The notes: a model not told the origin generated them from the sequence alone. A DNA stretch of 64,000 nt from Varanus komodoensis (GCF_004798865.1 NW_025335761.1:20424502-20488501); one strand, 5' to 3'; counted from the first letter of the stretch, positions 1 to 12,958 are shown. Translations and numbers: made by a program.

Positions 1-17
1 TGACTTAAAATATTGTG

Positions 18-76
18 AACCGCCCAGAGAGCTTTGGCTACAGGTGGTATAGAAATGTAATGCAATAAAAACAACA
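18..76 (+). repeat. L2-like LINE 3' tail
   Basis: The sequence CCGCCCAGAGAGCTTTGGCT followed by a GGTATAGAAATGTAAT-type ending is the standard 3' end of the L2-like LINEs of this genome. The body lies left of the window. Confidence 0.6.
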
Positions 77-408
77 TGTAACAGGACAACAAGCAGGTTA
101 TCCTCCCCTTTTTATTATTTTAAAAGAATCTTTGAGCTTTGGGTCCATGAATCTCACTGCCACAGTGTAAATAAAGTTCACAATTAGCCCTCACTGTTAG
201 GAAATACTACTTCAGCTAAAAAAATAATTAACCCCTGCCACCAAAACAACCCCTGTATACCTAAATTATGTGTAGTTTCCACGCCATAGGTAAGGGATCG
301 ACACCAGCTCTAGAAACAACCACTCAAAATGAATGTTGAAATGTTTATTAATAGGAGTTGTTTACGAAAGAGAATAAAATGTCACTCTTCAAATAATAGG
401 TTGAAACT

Positions 409-460
409 GCTTAAAGGTCTCAACCTTTAAGATTGCTTAAAGGTCTCAACCTTAAAGGTT
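409..460. repeat. short tandem duplication
   Basis: A unit of about 26 bases starting GCTTAAAGGTCTCAACC occurs twice head to tail, with one small difference near the end of the second copy. Confidence 0.8.
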
Positions 461-904
461 CTTAAATTAAATATGTTTATTTTTCCTAACAGGTAAGAGA
501 GACTTTCAGTAGCATTTCCTTCACACCGAAGTTTCCTAAGCACCAGTCCCCAACAATTCCTTGCAAACAGGAGCGGCTGTGCAACAGAGGCCTTCCTTCA
601 CTTCCAGCTCTTGTCCGCCTTTTGGAAGATTCAAATGCATGAAATAGGAACTGAAAATAGGTGATGTATAAAGTTGATTGCTCACAACTATCATGTTGAG
701 TATTATAAAATTAAAGTTTATTCAGTCATAATTGCAAATGTACTGAGTTATTTTTAAGGTGTTAAATCTTAATATTAGTGTTCTGAGCAAACTGAGTTAT
801 ATATGTAGGAATATAAAAGTAACAAAATGATGCTCATTTTGTAAAGTATGCTAAAACTGCTGGAAAAAAGTAAAGTATATGGTGCTGTTTAGGAACTGCT
901 GCAA

Positions 905-960
905 ACTTCCCAGAGAGCTTTGGCTATTGGGTAATACAGAAGCTAAGTAAATACATACAT
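905..960 (+). repeat. L2-like LINE 3' tail
   Basis: It has the same CCCAGAGAGCTTTGGCTATT core as the tail at the left edge of the window, then a degenerate TAAGTAAATACATACAT ending. It is an old fragment. Confidence 0.55.
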
Positions 961-1034
961 ATTTGCCACCCTCCCCAATCCATAATTTTTCCATGTCCTC
1001 CAGTTTTTTCTATTTTTTCAAAAAAATTTCAGAA

Positions 1035-1165
1035 AGTTGTATCATTACTTATAGCACAATCCTACGCATGTCTAATCAATATTATGCCCTATTGTGCATC
1101 CTGAGACTTGTTCTCAGACAGGTGTTTTTAAGATTCCAGCCTTACTCAGTTTCTGCTGAGTAGTT
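1035..1165 (-). repeat. unclassified interspersed repeat fragment
   Basis: GCACAATCCTACGCATGTCT and a later TACTCAGTTTCTGCTGAGTA are the reverse of a motif common in reptile DNA (AGTAGACATG...AGGATTGTGC). Related sequence occurs at 18,857-18,945. Family name not known to me. Confidence 0.4.
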
Positions 1166-1999
1166 ACAGATCACTACAGCAAGATTGTCCTTCTCCACCT
1201 TCTTGGTAGAACTGGCCCTTCCTGATACTGGTGAGCCTGTGCCTTTTCCAGGAGTGATGCCAAATCCTGTAGCAAAAATCTAGACCATAACAACTTGGTA
1301 TGGAATTAACAGATCATTCAAAAACCTAATTTTATAAGACATCATATCTGCTTGATTCCAAGAGAAACTTCCAGAATTTTCTTTGCTTATAAAAAGTCTG
1401 GCATATTCTTCAATTTCAGCTTCAATTCCTGAGCAGGAGTTAGAACTTGCTTTATTTTTTAAGAGGTATGTAACAATTGTACTGAAACCAAGAGCTGAAG
1501 CTGTGTTGAAGAACCCATCTGTCTAGGACCCTGAACAGGCAGCTAGAAGTAAACACAGAACTGATTGGATAAACAAACACATTCTATCCTTGACATTATA
1601 CTAAGATAAAAACTGCCTGTTTGCTGCACACACAAATCCTTTCCCAGAATATGATATCATGGAATTATTATTACTGGGGCAGCCCCCACCTCTCCTGTTT
1701 GACATGATAATTATGTGAATCACTTAGAAATCTCAGGAGTGCTATAAAAACACTTATTGTCTGTTTGTCTGTTCATCTATATCTTGATCAGTAATCAAGC
1801 AAAAGGTTTGGAAGAAGGAAAGATGCACAGAAGCTAGAGAACAAGGAGACCAAATGGAGAAGTAAAAAAGGGAGATGAGGTCAGCCCTGAGCTAGGTGTA
1901 GAGGAAGGAGTTGGTGCAAGATTAGCTATTGTCATGAAGAAAGGAGACTGGTAAAATCCCCCTAAGGAGAGAAGTACAAGGAAACTGTTACCAGTTGGC

Positions 2000-2014
2000 G
2001 GGGGGGGGGGGGGG
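2000..2014. repeat. poly-G run
   Basis: Fifteen consecutive G. Similar runs occur near 2,515-2,528, 6,975-6,986 and 42,379-42,389. Such runs can form G-quadruplexes and are also prone to assembly length errors. Confidence 0.9.
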
Positions 2015-2542
2015 CAGTCACTGCATCCTATTGTAAGCTGACATGGGATAAGGTGGGTTTTTCTTGAACCAGTTGGATCTGTAGCTGTTGGTTTCCAGGA
2101 CTCTTTTCAAAACTGCTCTGAAAATGGCCTCTTCGCTAAGACTGCTCTAGGAATGAAATAATTAGGATGGTCATCAGCACCTCCCCCATTCCCAACTGGG
2201 TTTGAGGTTCATGAGTTGATTAGTCAGACAAGAATGAGGCTGGGCTACAAATCAGGAACCCAATTATAAACTGTTGGACAGCCTGAGAGTGTCTGGACTC
2301 TGTACCCTGGCTCATATCCACCTTTAGCCTTCTCATCTACAGGAAGGCACTTTTTGTACCAACATCACAAAGTTCTATAATTAATTAAGCCTGACAAAGT
2401 CCTTCTGAAGTAAGTAATAAACGCTATTATTATGGCCTCATTTTATTATGTGGCTTGCTCACAGGTATAGAATGAGTCAGTGTACATTACAGTCTTCTTA
2501 ATGAGCTAAGGATTGGGGGGTGGGGGGAGATAGCAATCTTTT

Positions 2543-3115
2543 TTACAGAGCTGGTGTTTGCCTTTCTTTCCTGGTTTTGTACAGTTCACTGTTCCCTCTC
2601 AGACATTCTCGTATGTGTACAGGTGGAGGGACCTTCCATGAGCAGAACCCTCCCTCTTGTGAAAGGCAGCTCCTGGATTCAAACCACTTTCTTTCACTTC
2701 TGTGCATGTCAGTCATGCGACTTCCTTTCAGCTTTGATCTAGCTGTGTCATTAGCGACAGCACTATTTCCACTTGTCCTTTGCTCTTCTCCAGCAGCTAG
2801 CTGAATTCCCTCAGACAGGGGGATGGGTGTCCTCCTCGTGTCTTCTTCTGCACTAACAAGAGTTGGCTTGAGCTTCACTGCCATCGTCTGTGAAAGATCT
2901 GCCAACACTGTCACCTTCAGCCGCTGCTGCTGCCCAGTAGCCTCCCTTCAGGAATTTCCCTGCCCCATCACCAGTGCCATTTCCCTTGAAGAGGACGGAC
3001 ATATCTGAGTCTGGTGTCTTAGCTTTGAGAGAGAGTCTGGCCTCCTGGCAGCATTGCTCCTGGCTTCTCCAGCACTCTCAAGCCCCCTCACCCTGTTAAG
3101 GTGTGCTTTGCGGTG
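2543..3115. other. unassigned GC-richer segment with open frames on both strands
   Basis: This block stands out from its AT-rich surroundings. The minus strand is open for 123 codons (2,914-2,543) and for a shorter frame above it. The plus strand also has frames of 60-94 codons. None resembles a protein I know, and no splice-bounded exon is convincing. It may be an old retrocopy or unlisted repeat. Confidence 0.3.
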
Positions 3116-3214
3116 AGGCGGGGGGGCTCTTTACCATACTTCAAAGAGCAGTGAACGGTATAAATCAGTTAAGATAACAGAGATCAACCGGAAAGGAATT
3201 TAATGCTTGTTTTT

Positions 3215-3545
3215 ACACAAATCTGCAGTGTAGCCTCAAGGAACGCAATGTACTATTCTGGTTACCAGACCTCAAAAAAGGATATTGCAAAGCTGTAGAA
3301 AGTGCAGGAAAGAACAAGCAAAGTTATTAAGAGGCTAGAGCAACTCATATTGAGGAAATGAATACATGGGGCCATCTAGCTTAGAAAAAAGGCAAATAAA
3401 AGAGATTATAGAAGTGCATAAAATTATGTATGGTATGGAGAATATTTCCCCCTCCTACTGGCATAATGCCCCTGATGCTGGAAGTAATAATAAATCCATC
3501 GTAACCAGAATCCACCAACAGCATTAGCCTTCTATAATTTGTCTG
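3215..3545 (+). repeat. CR1 LINE fragment, 3' region
   Basis: The sequence runs parallel to the CR1 3' end of ORF2: CTCAAAAAAGGATATTGCAA, then GAGGCTAGAGCAACTC and TAGCTTAGAAAAAAGGCAAA, then ATAAAATTATGTATGGTATG. It is truncated and diverged. Confidence 0.7.
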
Positions 3546-5559
3546 ATCTCCCTTCAAAGCAGGGGTGAGCAATTTCAAACATGTGGGAACCAATTTCCCC
3601 ACCTCCCTCCTACAGGCCACACTCATCAGGCTAAACAAGCTAATTTCAAGCCAATTTGTGTGTTGTTCCTCAGTTGCAGCTTGTGAACAGATTTTAGCCA
3701 CCCCGACCCCAGGATTCTTTGGTGGGGGTGACCTGGGGCAGAGACATTGCCACTGGCCAACAGCGCTGGAGTGGTGGCAAGGCCAGATGTGACTCTTCAA
3801 AGAATAGCCAGGGTACTAAATTAACAGCACAACTGCAACAAGATGGCAATCCAGAGAATCTGCTCCTACCAATGTAGGGTCATGCTCAGTTTGACTGGTG
3901 CAGTGGTAGGCAGGTCAGCAGACAAGGAGCTGGGGGCGAGGGGGGAGTGGTGACAGTGGGTGGAGCACTTTGAGTCCTCAACTGGCAGCAGCTCTTAAAG
4001 CACAAAGGAAAACATGCAAAGGAGCAGGTGCAGAAATCTCAGGCTTGCAACCAGCAGAAAGCACTACTGTGAATGCACTTTTCCTGTTCCAGCAACAACT
4101 CCCATCCTGCAGAGATTCAAGTGCTCCAAGATCTTAAATGCAAAGTGGGCAGGGAGAGCACACAAAACAAATATGTTGCCACTGCTAATTATTTTGTTGT
4201 TGGTGATTTGCAGTCAAGTTGTCTCCAGAATGACCTACCCGTGGCAGCCCTGCTCAGCTCTTGCAAATTCATGACTCTGGTTTCCTTTATGGAATCAATC
4301 CATTGCCTCATGATGGCACTCTATGATAATAACCTCAGAACAACCTGAACCTAGTTGTCTATAGTGAGCCTTTGCTATGCAATTTTGAATTCACATGTGA
4401 CATTTTGTGCCACAGTCAAAAAGTATAATAATAATGTACAAATATTTTACTACATATTTGAGTGGAAATAATCTTCCATGCTTATCTGGAAACAAAAGAC
4501 TATTATCCCTTCCATGGCACACAACACAAGCTTACCTTTTTATAGCATACACACACATAAAACTTAAACACACATCAAAGCGCTCTCCCTCTCATACACA
4601 CAAACACACATGAAAAAGATCGAGGGCTTCTTTACACCAAGTATTTATTATGCCCTTGTGAACCCTCACTCATGGAAGTTTACAAGCCATCCTTCCCCAA
4701 GACCTCTCCTTATGTTTTGTAGCCTTTTTCATAGCTTTTCTTCAGGATGACAAAGGTCAGCTTGTTTTCCTGGATTCCACCACTATTTGCTACAAATGTC
4801 TAATGTAATTTCACATTCCATTCTATGCCACAGCACCACCTGGCACTGTGTAATGGATCACATGGGAACATGTGAAACAGCAGCGAGGAAAACCCCTGTG
4901 GAAAAAAAATCCTTCTGTGAAAGGTGCTCTCATCTAAGGCTCCTGCAAAGGAAGTGGAACAAGAAACTTCAGCAAAGTGCCAAGTTAAATGTCTCATGTA
5001 GAGAAGCACACAAACAGTCCTACTGACTTGTTTAGATACAGCAGCCCAACAGGGGACACAGAGAGCGAGCGAGCCAGGGCTGACCTGGGACATTTTGCAG
5101 CTAGAGAAGCTCCAGCTTCCCACTTCCCACTTCCCACCAGGTGATCTGGGCAGCCCAATCTTCCTCACAGGATCATTGCAAGGTAAATTCGGGGAGAGCA
5201 TTAGCTCTTGGAGAACAGGCAACACACAACATAGCATAATACAGTAAATAATTATACACTAGAAGACCATATTTGCCTTACAATTAAGTCATAATCAGCC
5301 TCCCTAACATGCGAAATGATCAGCTGCGCATTGCATCACTTTGAGTGCTATTGACATGCATATGCAGCAGAGACAGGGTGCATCAAGTACCCTGCCTGGA
5401 AATGTGTTTTACTGAGACCCTGGGAGGGAGCCTGAAGGCTGTCCTATAACACCTACTTAGCTCAAAATCTGAAAAATATCCTCATGTTCCTCATATGCTC
5501 ATCCACATACCTCCATCTTCTGCTCAAAAATTAACCCAGAGAAACTGTATTAACATCAA
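3546..5559. other. no gene; possible old repeat fragments
   Basis: No coding sequence can be supported. Near 4,190-4,335 a segment with GTCAAGTTGTCTCC and GAATCAATCCATTGCCTC recalls a reptile RTE/SINE-type repeat but is too degraded to name. Near 5,160-5,220 there is weak similarity to MIR-like SINEs. Confidence 0.35.
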
Positions 5560-5561
5560 AA

Positions 5562-5660
5562 AGAAGAAAAAGTCTTGTGGCAGCTTAAAGATTAACACAT
5601 TTATTCCGGCACAGCCTTTTTTGTGGATTGTAGCCTTGCTCAAGCTACAGATAGTTTGGC
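5562..5660 (-). repeat. unclassified repeat family R1, copy 1
   Basis: AAGTCTTGTGGCAGCTTAAA followed by GATTAACACATTTATTCC and then a GTGGATTGTAGCC segment. The same order is found in reverse at 15,363-15,432 and in part at 11,225-11,282. It is a pattern I recall from reptile DNA but cannot classify. Confidence 0.5.
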
Positions 5661-8338
5661 CCTGACTTCCTCCTGCATAGCGCATGTTGCTCCAATTTAG
5701 ATTTAGGACCATAACAATTTGGGAGCAGGGATTAATACCTTCTGCACCCAACCTGTTTTCTGGGTCAAAATCCCATCCCACCACACCCAGCAGGTGGCTA
5801 AAAAAGAATAAAGGTCTCCAGTGAAATATGTTCCCTACTTCTTTCTGGAGGAAAGATTTCTGTGCAGGGGAGATTTCTGGAGAGGGGGAAAGTGAGTAAA
5901 ACCCCCATCCCTGCTTCCTCGACTGCCATGGTCCCGATCCAAATCAGGCTTATATAAAAAAACTAGGCCTGTACAAATCTACTCCAAGGCTGCTCCAATA
6001 CAGCAGCAGCTTCTCCTTCTGCCCTTCAGGAAGGCCTGCGTGAAGCTGCGGCTGTTGCCTTTCCCTCTCAATCTCTTTAGGCATTCTTTGTTTTGTTGTT
6101 TGTTTTTAACAAGGCTAACTGGTGAATTGGATAACCAGGGGGTGCCCTTCCCTTTATTCCCCCGATCTACAGAAAGAGCACACTCAGCAGCTCTTCTGGC
6201 TCTCAGAGGCGTGATCAAGGGACTGCCCAGTTGAAAGCCATTCCTCCCTCAGGCACGACATTTGCTGGAAAAACATTCTGAGCACATGTGAATATCACAC
6301 ATGGTCAGAATGTTACCTCTTGCCAGCAACAGGAAGCCTGAGAAACAGAAAGAGGAAGTCAGTGCCACCCTGCCACCAACTTCTGCAAGGCTCTGTTGCT
6401 GGCTCAGAGGGACTGGGGGAGGTGGAAAAGATGGGATACAAATGCAGTGTAACAATAAGGACAACCGCAAATAAAAGTAATAACAGCAGTTGCAGATAAA
6501 ATGAGCTGGAGGTATGATGGCCGTTCTCACGTTGCAAGCTTAGGTGTAGGAAGAAACAAGGTGCAGCCATTATAAGCCAAGCCCACTGTGAGAAGGGGGA
6601 ACTCCAAAATTCCCAAGTTATGAGTTGCAACGGCAATGTTTATCTCAATCTTCCACTGAACCTTGATCTCAGCGTTCCCTCCCTCATCACTGAAGTATTA
6701 ATCTCAAAGGTGGTCCGTTTTCTGTGTGCAATCAAAGGGCTTTGGTATTTTTCTTTCTTTCTTTCAGTCTTAAGGTTAGAACAACTGCAGTGCAGGGTAA
6801 ATAACCAATTATTTAAATCCTTGGTACTTGTTCCCTCAGTTCTTTAGACCATGAAGTCCTGCCATTTCACTATCTAATTGTCATCATAAAGTAAATAAAA
6901 CAATATATTGCATTTATGCCAGACCACTTCATCAAATTGCCAGTGTTTCAAGGAGGCACAATTTTGTAATTATTGGGGGGGGGGGGTACTTCAATTTCCT
7001 TCATATCTGTTGGGAGACAAATCCTGCCAAACAGAACCCCTCCAAGAGATTCCAAACATAAGTTGCTGATATAACTTTCTCCAACAGAAGGTGGAGAAAG
7101 GAACAAGAGGAACAGCTATCCATGAACTGATACTAACAGGGAAGACCCAGTGGACAAAGTGGCAGCTATGGGAACTCTGGGGGAAAGTCACCATGCCATA
7201 CTTGAATTACTGATACTAAACGAAACAAAAGTCAAATGTAGCCAAACCTGTACCCTGGAAAACCCATTTCCATAAACTCAGAACAATGATAAATAATTTG
7301 CCGTGAGAAAAGGAGTCCAAGATGGGTGAGAATTTTTGTAAAAAGGAAATTTGAAAGGCACAATTACAAACCATGCTAAAAAGGAAAACAGGTAGAAGAC
7401 AACGGAAGAAGGCCATGTGGCTTCACAAAAAGCTTAAAGACAATCTGAAAACAAAGAGGACATGTACCAGAAGTGGAAAGGGCAGGCCACACAGGAAGAA
7501 TACCGGCAGGTAGCACAGGGCAAGGAAGGCATCAGGAAGGCCATAGATAGGCATGAACTGCAGCTAGCAAGGGATGCTAAAAGCAACAACAAAGCCTTCT
7601 TCAGACATGTCCAAAGTAAAAGACAGAGGAAAGAAATGGGGGTTCAACTACTCAATGCAGACAGCAAAATGAGAACAAAGAAAAGGCAGAAGTGCCTACT
7701 TTGGCTCATTCTTCTCCCAAAAGAAGATCAATGACCTTCCTGATGAAAGAGAAGTACAAGCTGAAGAAGCAGGATGGCAGTTCAAGATTGATAGGCAAAT
7801 GGTCAAACATCATCTAATTGAATTGAGTGAGTTTAAATCTTCACGGGTGAATGAATTCCATCCTAGAATCATAAAGGAGCTGGCAGGAGAACTCTCACGT
7901 CCACTGTATATTATCAGGCGGATACACAGTTGGCAAAAGAATTGGACTCAAAGAGAGTTCATCAAGGGCACCTTCTCGAAACTGGGGAGCTGTAACAAGT
8001 GGAGTGCCACAAGTTTCAGTCCTGGGCCCAGTGCTCTTCCACATTTTTATTAATGGTTTGGATGAGGAAGTGGAGGGAACAATTATCAGATTTGCACATG
8101 ACACAAAACTGGGTGGGATAGCTAATGCCCTGGAAGACAGAAAAAAGATTCAAGGTGGTCTTGATAGGTTGAAATACTGGGCTGAAAACATCAGAATTAA
8201 ATACAGTAGGGATAAATGCCAAGTTCTACACCTAGGAAAAAGAAACCAAATGCACTATTACAAGATGGGGAATACATGGCTCAACAGAAATGCAAGTGAG
8301 AAGGATCTTGGAATTGTACATTAATATGCTGAATATGG

Positions 8339-8683
8339 GGACTGCAGGTGGCGCAGTGGTTTAAACCACTGTGCTGCTGGGCTGGTTGATCGAAAGGTCG
8401 CCAGTTCGAATCTGCACAACGGGGTGAATTCCCGTTGCTCCATCCCAGCTCCTGCCAACCTTGCAGTTCGAAAGCATGCAAATGCAAGTAGATAAAAAGG
8501 TACCCCTTCGGTGGGCAGGTAACAGCGTTCCGTGCACTTTGGTGTTTAGTCATGCCGGTCACATGACCACGGAGACTGTCTGTGGACAAACGCCGACTCC
8601 CTCGGCTAGGAAACGGAGATGAGCGCCGCCCCTAGAGTCAGGCATGACTGGACGTAACGTCAAGGGGAAACCTTTACCTTTAC
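8339..8683 (+). mobile_element. Sauria-type tRNA-derived SINE inside CR1
   Basis: The element begins GGACTGCAGGTGGCGCAGTG (tRNA A box) and has a B box in CGCCAGTTCGAATCTGC. Its body contains CCATCCCAGCTCCTGCC, and its tail GTCAGGCATGACTGGACGT resembles BovB, ending CCTTTACCTTTAC. An exact 11-base direct repeat GCTGAATATGG lies at 8,328-8,338 and 8,684-8,694, so the insertion is complete. Sauria SINEs are known from lizards and snakes and are thought to be mobilised by BovB. Confidence 0.92.
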
Positions 8684-9035
8684 GCTGAATATGGTCAACA
8701 ATGTGATGTGACTGCAAAAAGGGCAAATGCCACTTAGGTTGCATTAGTAGCAGTATCACTAAGTACAAGTTCCCCTTTACTCAGCACTGTTAGGCCTCTG
8801 TTAGGTGTTGTGTCCAGTTCTAGAAAGTTTAAGAAAGCTGGAAAGGGTTCTGAGAAGAGCAACAAGGATGATCCAGGGACTGGAAACAAAACCCTATGAA
8901 GAGAGATTGAAAGAACTTGGCATGTTTAGCCTCAAGAAGAGAAGATTGGGAGCATAAATGATAGTACTCTTCAAGTACTTGAAAGGTTGTCACAAAGAGG
9001 AAGGCCAGGCTGTAAAGGGCAGGGTATTTTTAAAA

Positions 9036-9036
<1 letters not shown>

Positions 9037-9089
<53 letters not shown>

Positions 9090-9090
9090 C
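9037..9090. repeat. GATA microsatellite
   Basis: About a dozen tandem GATA units within the CR1 3' UTR, expanded after insertion of the element. Confidence 0.95.
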
Positions 9091-9676
9091 ATATTGGAGT
9101 GCAGGACACAGAATAATGGGCTCAAGTTACAGGAAAGCAGATTCTAGATAGGTATCAGGAAGTTTTTCTGACTGTTAGAGCAGTATGACAAGGGAACCAA
9201 TGATCTAAGGAGGCTGTGGGCTCTCCACACTAGAGGCATCCAAGATGCAACTGGAAAGCCGTCTGAGATGGGTGGTTTAACTTGAAGTCCTGAACTGAGC
9301 AGGGGGTTGGACCCAATGGCCTCTGGCCCCTTCCAGCTCTACTGTTCTATGATTCTATGATCAAACAAGCTTTAAGGGCTTTATGTGCACTAACTGATGT
9401 GGAGCAGCCTCCAAAAAGTATTTCAAAAGGGAAATCACCAAGAGTTGGTCTACATGTTAATTTAAACATCTGATAGGTGCTTGATCCTACCACATTATAC
9501 ACTGACGGTCCCAGCATTTGTCATAAAAGATACAACCATAAAACATGCTTCAAGTAGCTTTGTACATTATATGGTAGATTCATATATGCCACCAAATATT
9601 AATATCTGCTAATTTTAATTTAGCATATGAAGGAGATGGCCCTGACACAACCATATATGGATGTCAAATCAGATAA

Positions 9677-10194
9677 CTGTCTAGTTTTCAGACAGACATT
9701 CTTGTGTTGGGTACAAGCCCATTTCTTTAAGTCTTACTAAAATGAACACAAGACATACAAAACTGAGTTTCTTCATTCCATGGAGCTGCTGGAAGACACA
9801 TTCTCCATTAACAAGAAAAGGTCATGTTTAGGTCATGCCAGTACTGCTACTTAGCCCATGACTTCCATCTGGGGTGTTACTGTCTGCAGTGCTTATAGCA
9901 CAATGGAAGCTGGTTCTTTGGTATTTTATGTGCTTCATTACTAGCACATCATGCTCAACTGTGTACACTCACAACACATCAAACAGGAAGAGGAAACTGA
10001 AATACTCTCAAGACATAAATGGATGAGACTTGATATTCATCATCCTCTTTTTTCTTTTCCTTTGCTTTATCTCAAGCCTGTGCCATTTTATAATCCAACA
10101 TTTCTGTGCTCTTGGTGAGTGCCATAATACAGATTTACATACCTTATGTGTAGACATTGAATAAAACTTTTGAGTCAGAAAGAGTGGACAGTGG
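9677..10194 (+). repeat. 500-bp direct duplication, copy A
   Basis: It shares a collinear series of words with 12,959-13,458: CTGTCT, ACAAGCCCATTTC against ACAAACCCATTTC, CTTCCATCTGGGGT against CCTCCATCTGGGGT, AGGAAACTGAAATACTCTC and CATAAATGGATGAG, then CCTTTGCTTTATC and GCCATAATACA. Orientation is the same, 3.28 kb apart. No terminal repeats or coding potential are seen. Confidence 0.8.
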
Positions 10195-11224
10195 AGAGGG
10201 AAGAGAAAGAGTAAATGGGGATTATAACTGTGAGAAGTTTGGCCCAATGGCAATTTAGGCAAAATGTGACTGTTAATGAAGAAGAACATCCATGTTCAGT
10301 GTCAATGTATCTCCCCAATACTATATTTAGGGGCAAACAAGAGAAGATGCTAACCATCTCTTCTCTGCTTGCAATTTTCCACTAACACACAGAAGCACAT
10401 GAAGTACCTTCTCACAAAATGAGAAAATGGACTCTTCCTCGGATTAGCATTTCATTGTTATATTGTAGACAACATTTCACTTATTGTGCAGAACCAAATC
10501 CCAGCATCCTTTCTCACATACGGAGACTCAATGATGTAGGCAAACCCATGCTCTCTTCATTCAACAGATACATCACATCTTACAAACAGGTTTCACTGCA
10601 TTACACTCATGCTAGAGATACAAGAGGTTTCTAATTTAACCTTTCCACAAGCTACTTGACAAAAACATACTGGTTCCTCCCAGTTAAACCTGTTTGGTTG
10701 TTCCCTCTATGAGTGATCCTTGCACTGTGAAGTATTTCAGATAAGATTTGAATAAAAACATTATCATGCACATTTACTTGCACGGCAATGCTCTGAATTT
10801 ACTGGGATCGGCTCTGAACAAACATCTGCAAGAACTAGGGATGGGTGAGAAACTTGTTTGGTTCATGTATAGGAAAAATGTGGTATGTGAAGGACCCCTC
10901 TGGCAGCTAGTAATGGCTTGAAAGACCCATGGGAGCCAATGGGCATTGAGTCTAATGAGACCCAATAAATAGGCAATTTATTGCACTGCTTTTTCACAAT
11001 GGAGAACAGCAGGGTCTAGGGATATTATTGTCCATCAGGTATGAAAACCCACATATATTTTTTAAAACTACCATTTAAAAACCCATTAGAAACCTTTCCC
11101 TCAAATTTCAGTTTTAATATTTTAAAAAATGCCTTCTAAACTGTTCACTTATGTAATGAGCTTCTGAACTGAAATGAGTGGTACTTTTACTTCAGTTATG
11201 ATAAATAGTTTGTGAAAGATGAAA

Positions 11225-11282
11225 ACAGATAATAAATCCTAACAGCATTTAAGGTACTACAAGATTCTTTGTTATCTTTGCA
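11225..11282 (+). repeat. unclassified repeat family R1, fragment
   Basis: AATAAATCCTAACAGCATTT then AAGGTACTACAAGATTCTTT parallels part of the copy at 15,363-15,432. Short and diverged. Confidence 0.4.
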
Positions 11283-12234
11283 GTCAAAACTTCCCACCAG
11301 AGTCAAAATCAAGCCAAGTCTAATAAAGTTCAATATAGATGGATACTCCTTCCCTAACCCCAAAATGTCATGCTTATCAGCACAGAAACAAGCAGGCCAA
11401 CATCTGATTCTGCTGGGCATTTATTGGTGTTTTCAGTGTTCCCATTGGAGGCAATTATATTTTGAAATATAAACATAACATCCATTTTAATTCAGTAATT
11501 CTCATTCTACTATCAAAATGCTGAATACTTGTTGCATAAAGGATCACTTAGTCCAATAAACTGATTTCCCTCTGCAAGGCTGTGTGGATTCTGTAATCTG
11601 CTACTATGTGCAAAATTTAGCATCCTAAAAAACCTGATCTCCTTTTTTTTAAAGGGGAAAAAACAGTGTGAATGCACATGATGGGAGAAAACTATATGAG
11701 CATTGAGGGAGCAGTACTGCACAGATTAACAAACCAGTGTTCTCTGCAGTGGCTAGCAAAAGTATAATTAAGACAACTATGTGCATACACAAATGTGTTA
11801 ATCACCTAATTGTGCAGGTGGCAGAATTATAGCCTTGAACATGGCTTAGAAATAATTTTAGATTATGTATACATGCATGTCTGTATTATATTTAGATATA
11901 TTTGTGGCATATAATTCTACTGATGCCGATCTGAAAGCACAACTGAACATCTAGAAAATTAGCTCTCTCAATAGGAGCTGCTTTGCATAGGGCAAGCCAG
12001 TCATCTCAACTACAATGCCAGTCATGACATGCATATAAACTTTTGAATATGGTTCACTAGTTTTTCTGCCATGAATATGTGGTCTGGGAAGATTCACTAA
12101 GTGTAAATGACCTGAGATTTTTGCAACACAAACGCTAAACTTCCCCACAGCCATTTTCTTTGGAGTGAAACTATCAAAATACTGGGTCAGAACTAGCTCT
12201 CAACGAAACTGGGCCGCCTTTTGGCATTTTGATT

Positions 12235-12440
12235 TTCATAAGCCAGAGTTCAAAGGTGGTGTGGTTCTAATCCCACACAGCCATGGGAATCCCTTGGTGA
12301 CTTTGAACCAGTCAGTCTCTCAGCCCAGTCTACCTACTATTGTTGTAAGGATAAGACTGAGAGGAAGGAAGAGACTTATGAAAGCCACTGGAGTGCCTTA
12401 AAAGGAAAAGGAAGGATATAATTAATTAATAGATGGCCAA
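12235..12440 (+). repeat. MIR-like tRNA-derived SINE
   Basis: GTGGTGTGGTTCTAATCCCA, then the core GGTGACTTTGAACCAGTCA and CTCTCAGCCCAGTCTACC, then GTTGTAAGGATAA. This is the order of the MIR-like SINE family, which also occurs in reverse at 25,740, 32,380, 41,095, 46,940 and 51,530. Confidence 0.7.
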
Positions 12441-12958
12441 GTGGACCAGCTTTCTTTGTTTGTGCTAATTAAGTGCTGCCAGTGAACTTCTACTATTCCT
12501 TGTAGTAGTCGCCAGAAGATATGTAAATACTCCAAAAATAAAAATCCAAATTGACACTAAACATCACATTCATTTACCAACAGAATGGCTGAAAGCAGTG
12601 AAAATAAGCATGTACATGATAAGCTTTTCAAATGCATAAAGCTGAGGCATAATGATGCTTAAGTTAATTCTTATATAAATGTAACTTCCTATATTTGTTT
12701 TGCTTTGTTGTTAGAATAAATTCTGGTTACATCCAGGCCAAGCTAAATATGATGTAGGATCTCATATAGTTTAATAACAATAAAAGCCCTGGGAGGGGGA
12801 TTTCATTGCAGTCACAGACTGGGAAAGACTGAGCCTTGGGACACTAGTGTTTGCCCATATGAGAAAATACGTATGCATTATGCACAACAGAATCTGATTT
12901 GGATCCTCCTCTAGCTGCTATTTACCTATTATTTGTTACTTTTTCAATCAACAGGCAT

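Larger units (their letters stand above)
6995..9362 (+). mobile_element. CR1 LINE, broken, with nested SINE and GATA array
   Basis: The element reads rightward. 6,995-7,200 resembles the endonuclease-RT linker. 7,462-7,700 encodes YQKWKGQATQEEYRQVAQGK-type sequence typical of CR1 ORF2. 7,990-8,324 contains SGVPQVSVLGPVLFHIFING and FAHDTKLGGIAN, the RT boxes B and C; His replaces the first Asp of FADD. The 3' UTR ends TTCTATGATTCTATGA at about 9,360, the CR1 hallmark. Multiple frame changes make it dead. A SINE at 8,339-8,683 and a GATA array at 9,037-9,090 lie inside. The 5' end is missing. Confidence 0.88.

Noticed and set aside
4800-5237. 145-codon minus-strand frame
   Set aside because: Unstructured translation rich in Cys and Ser, no homology recognised, competing frame on the other strand.
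12470-12495. short match to an ITPKA exon 2 word (VHWQ on the minus strand)
   Set aside because: Flanking codons do not continue the conserved KIRTMVNLP sequence and no acceptor is in place.
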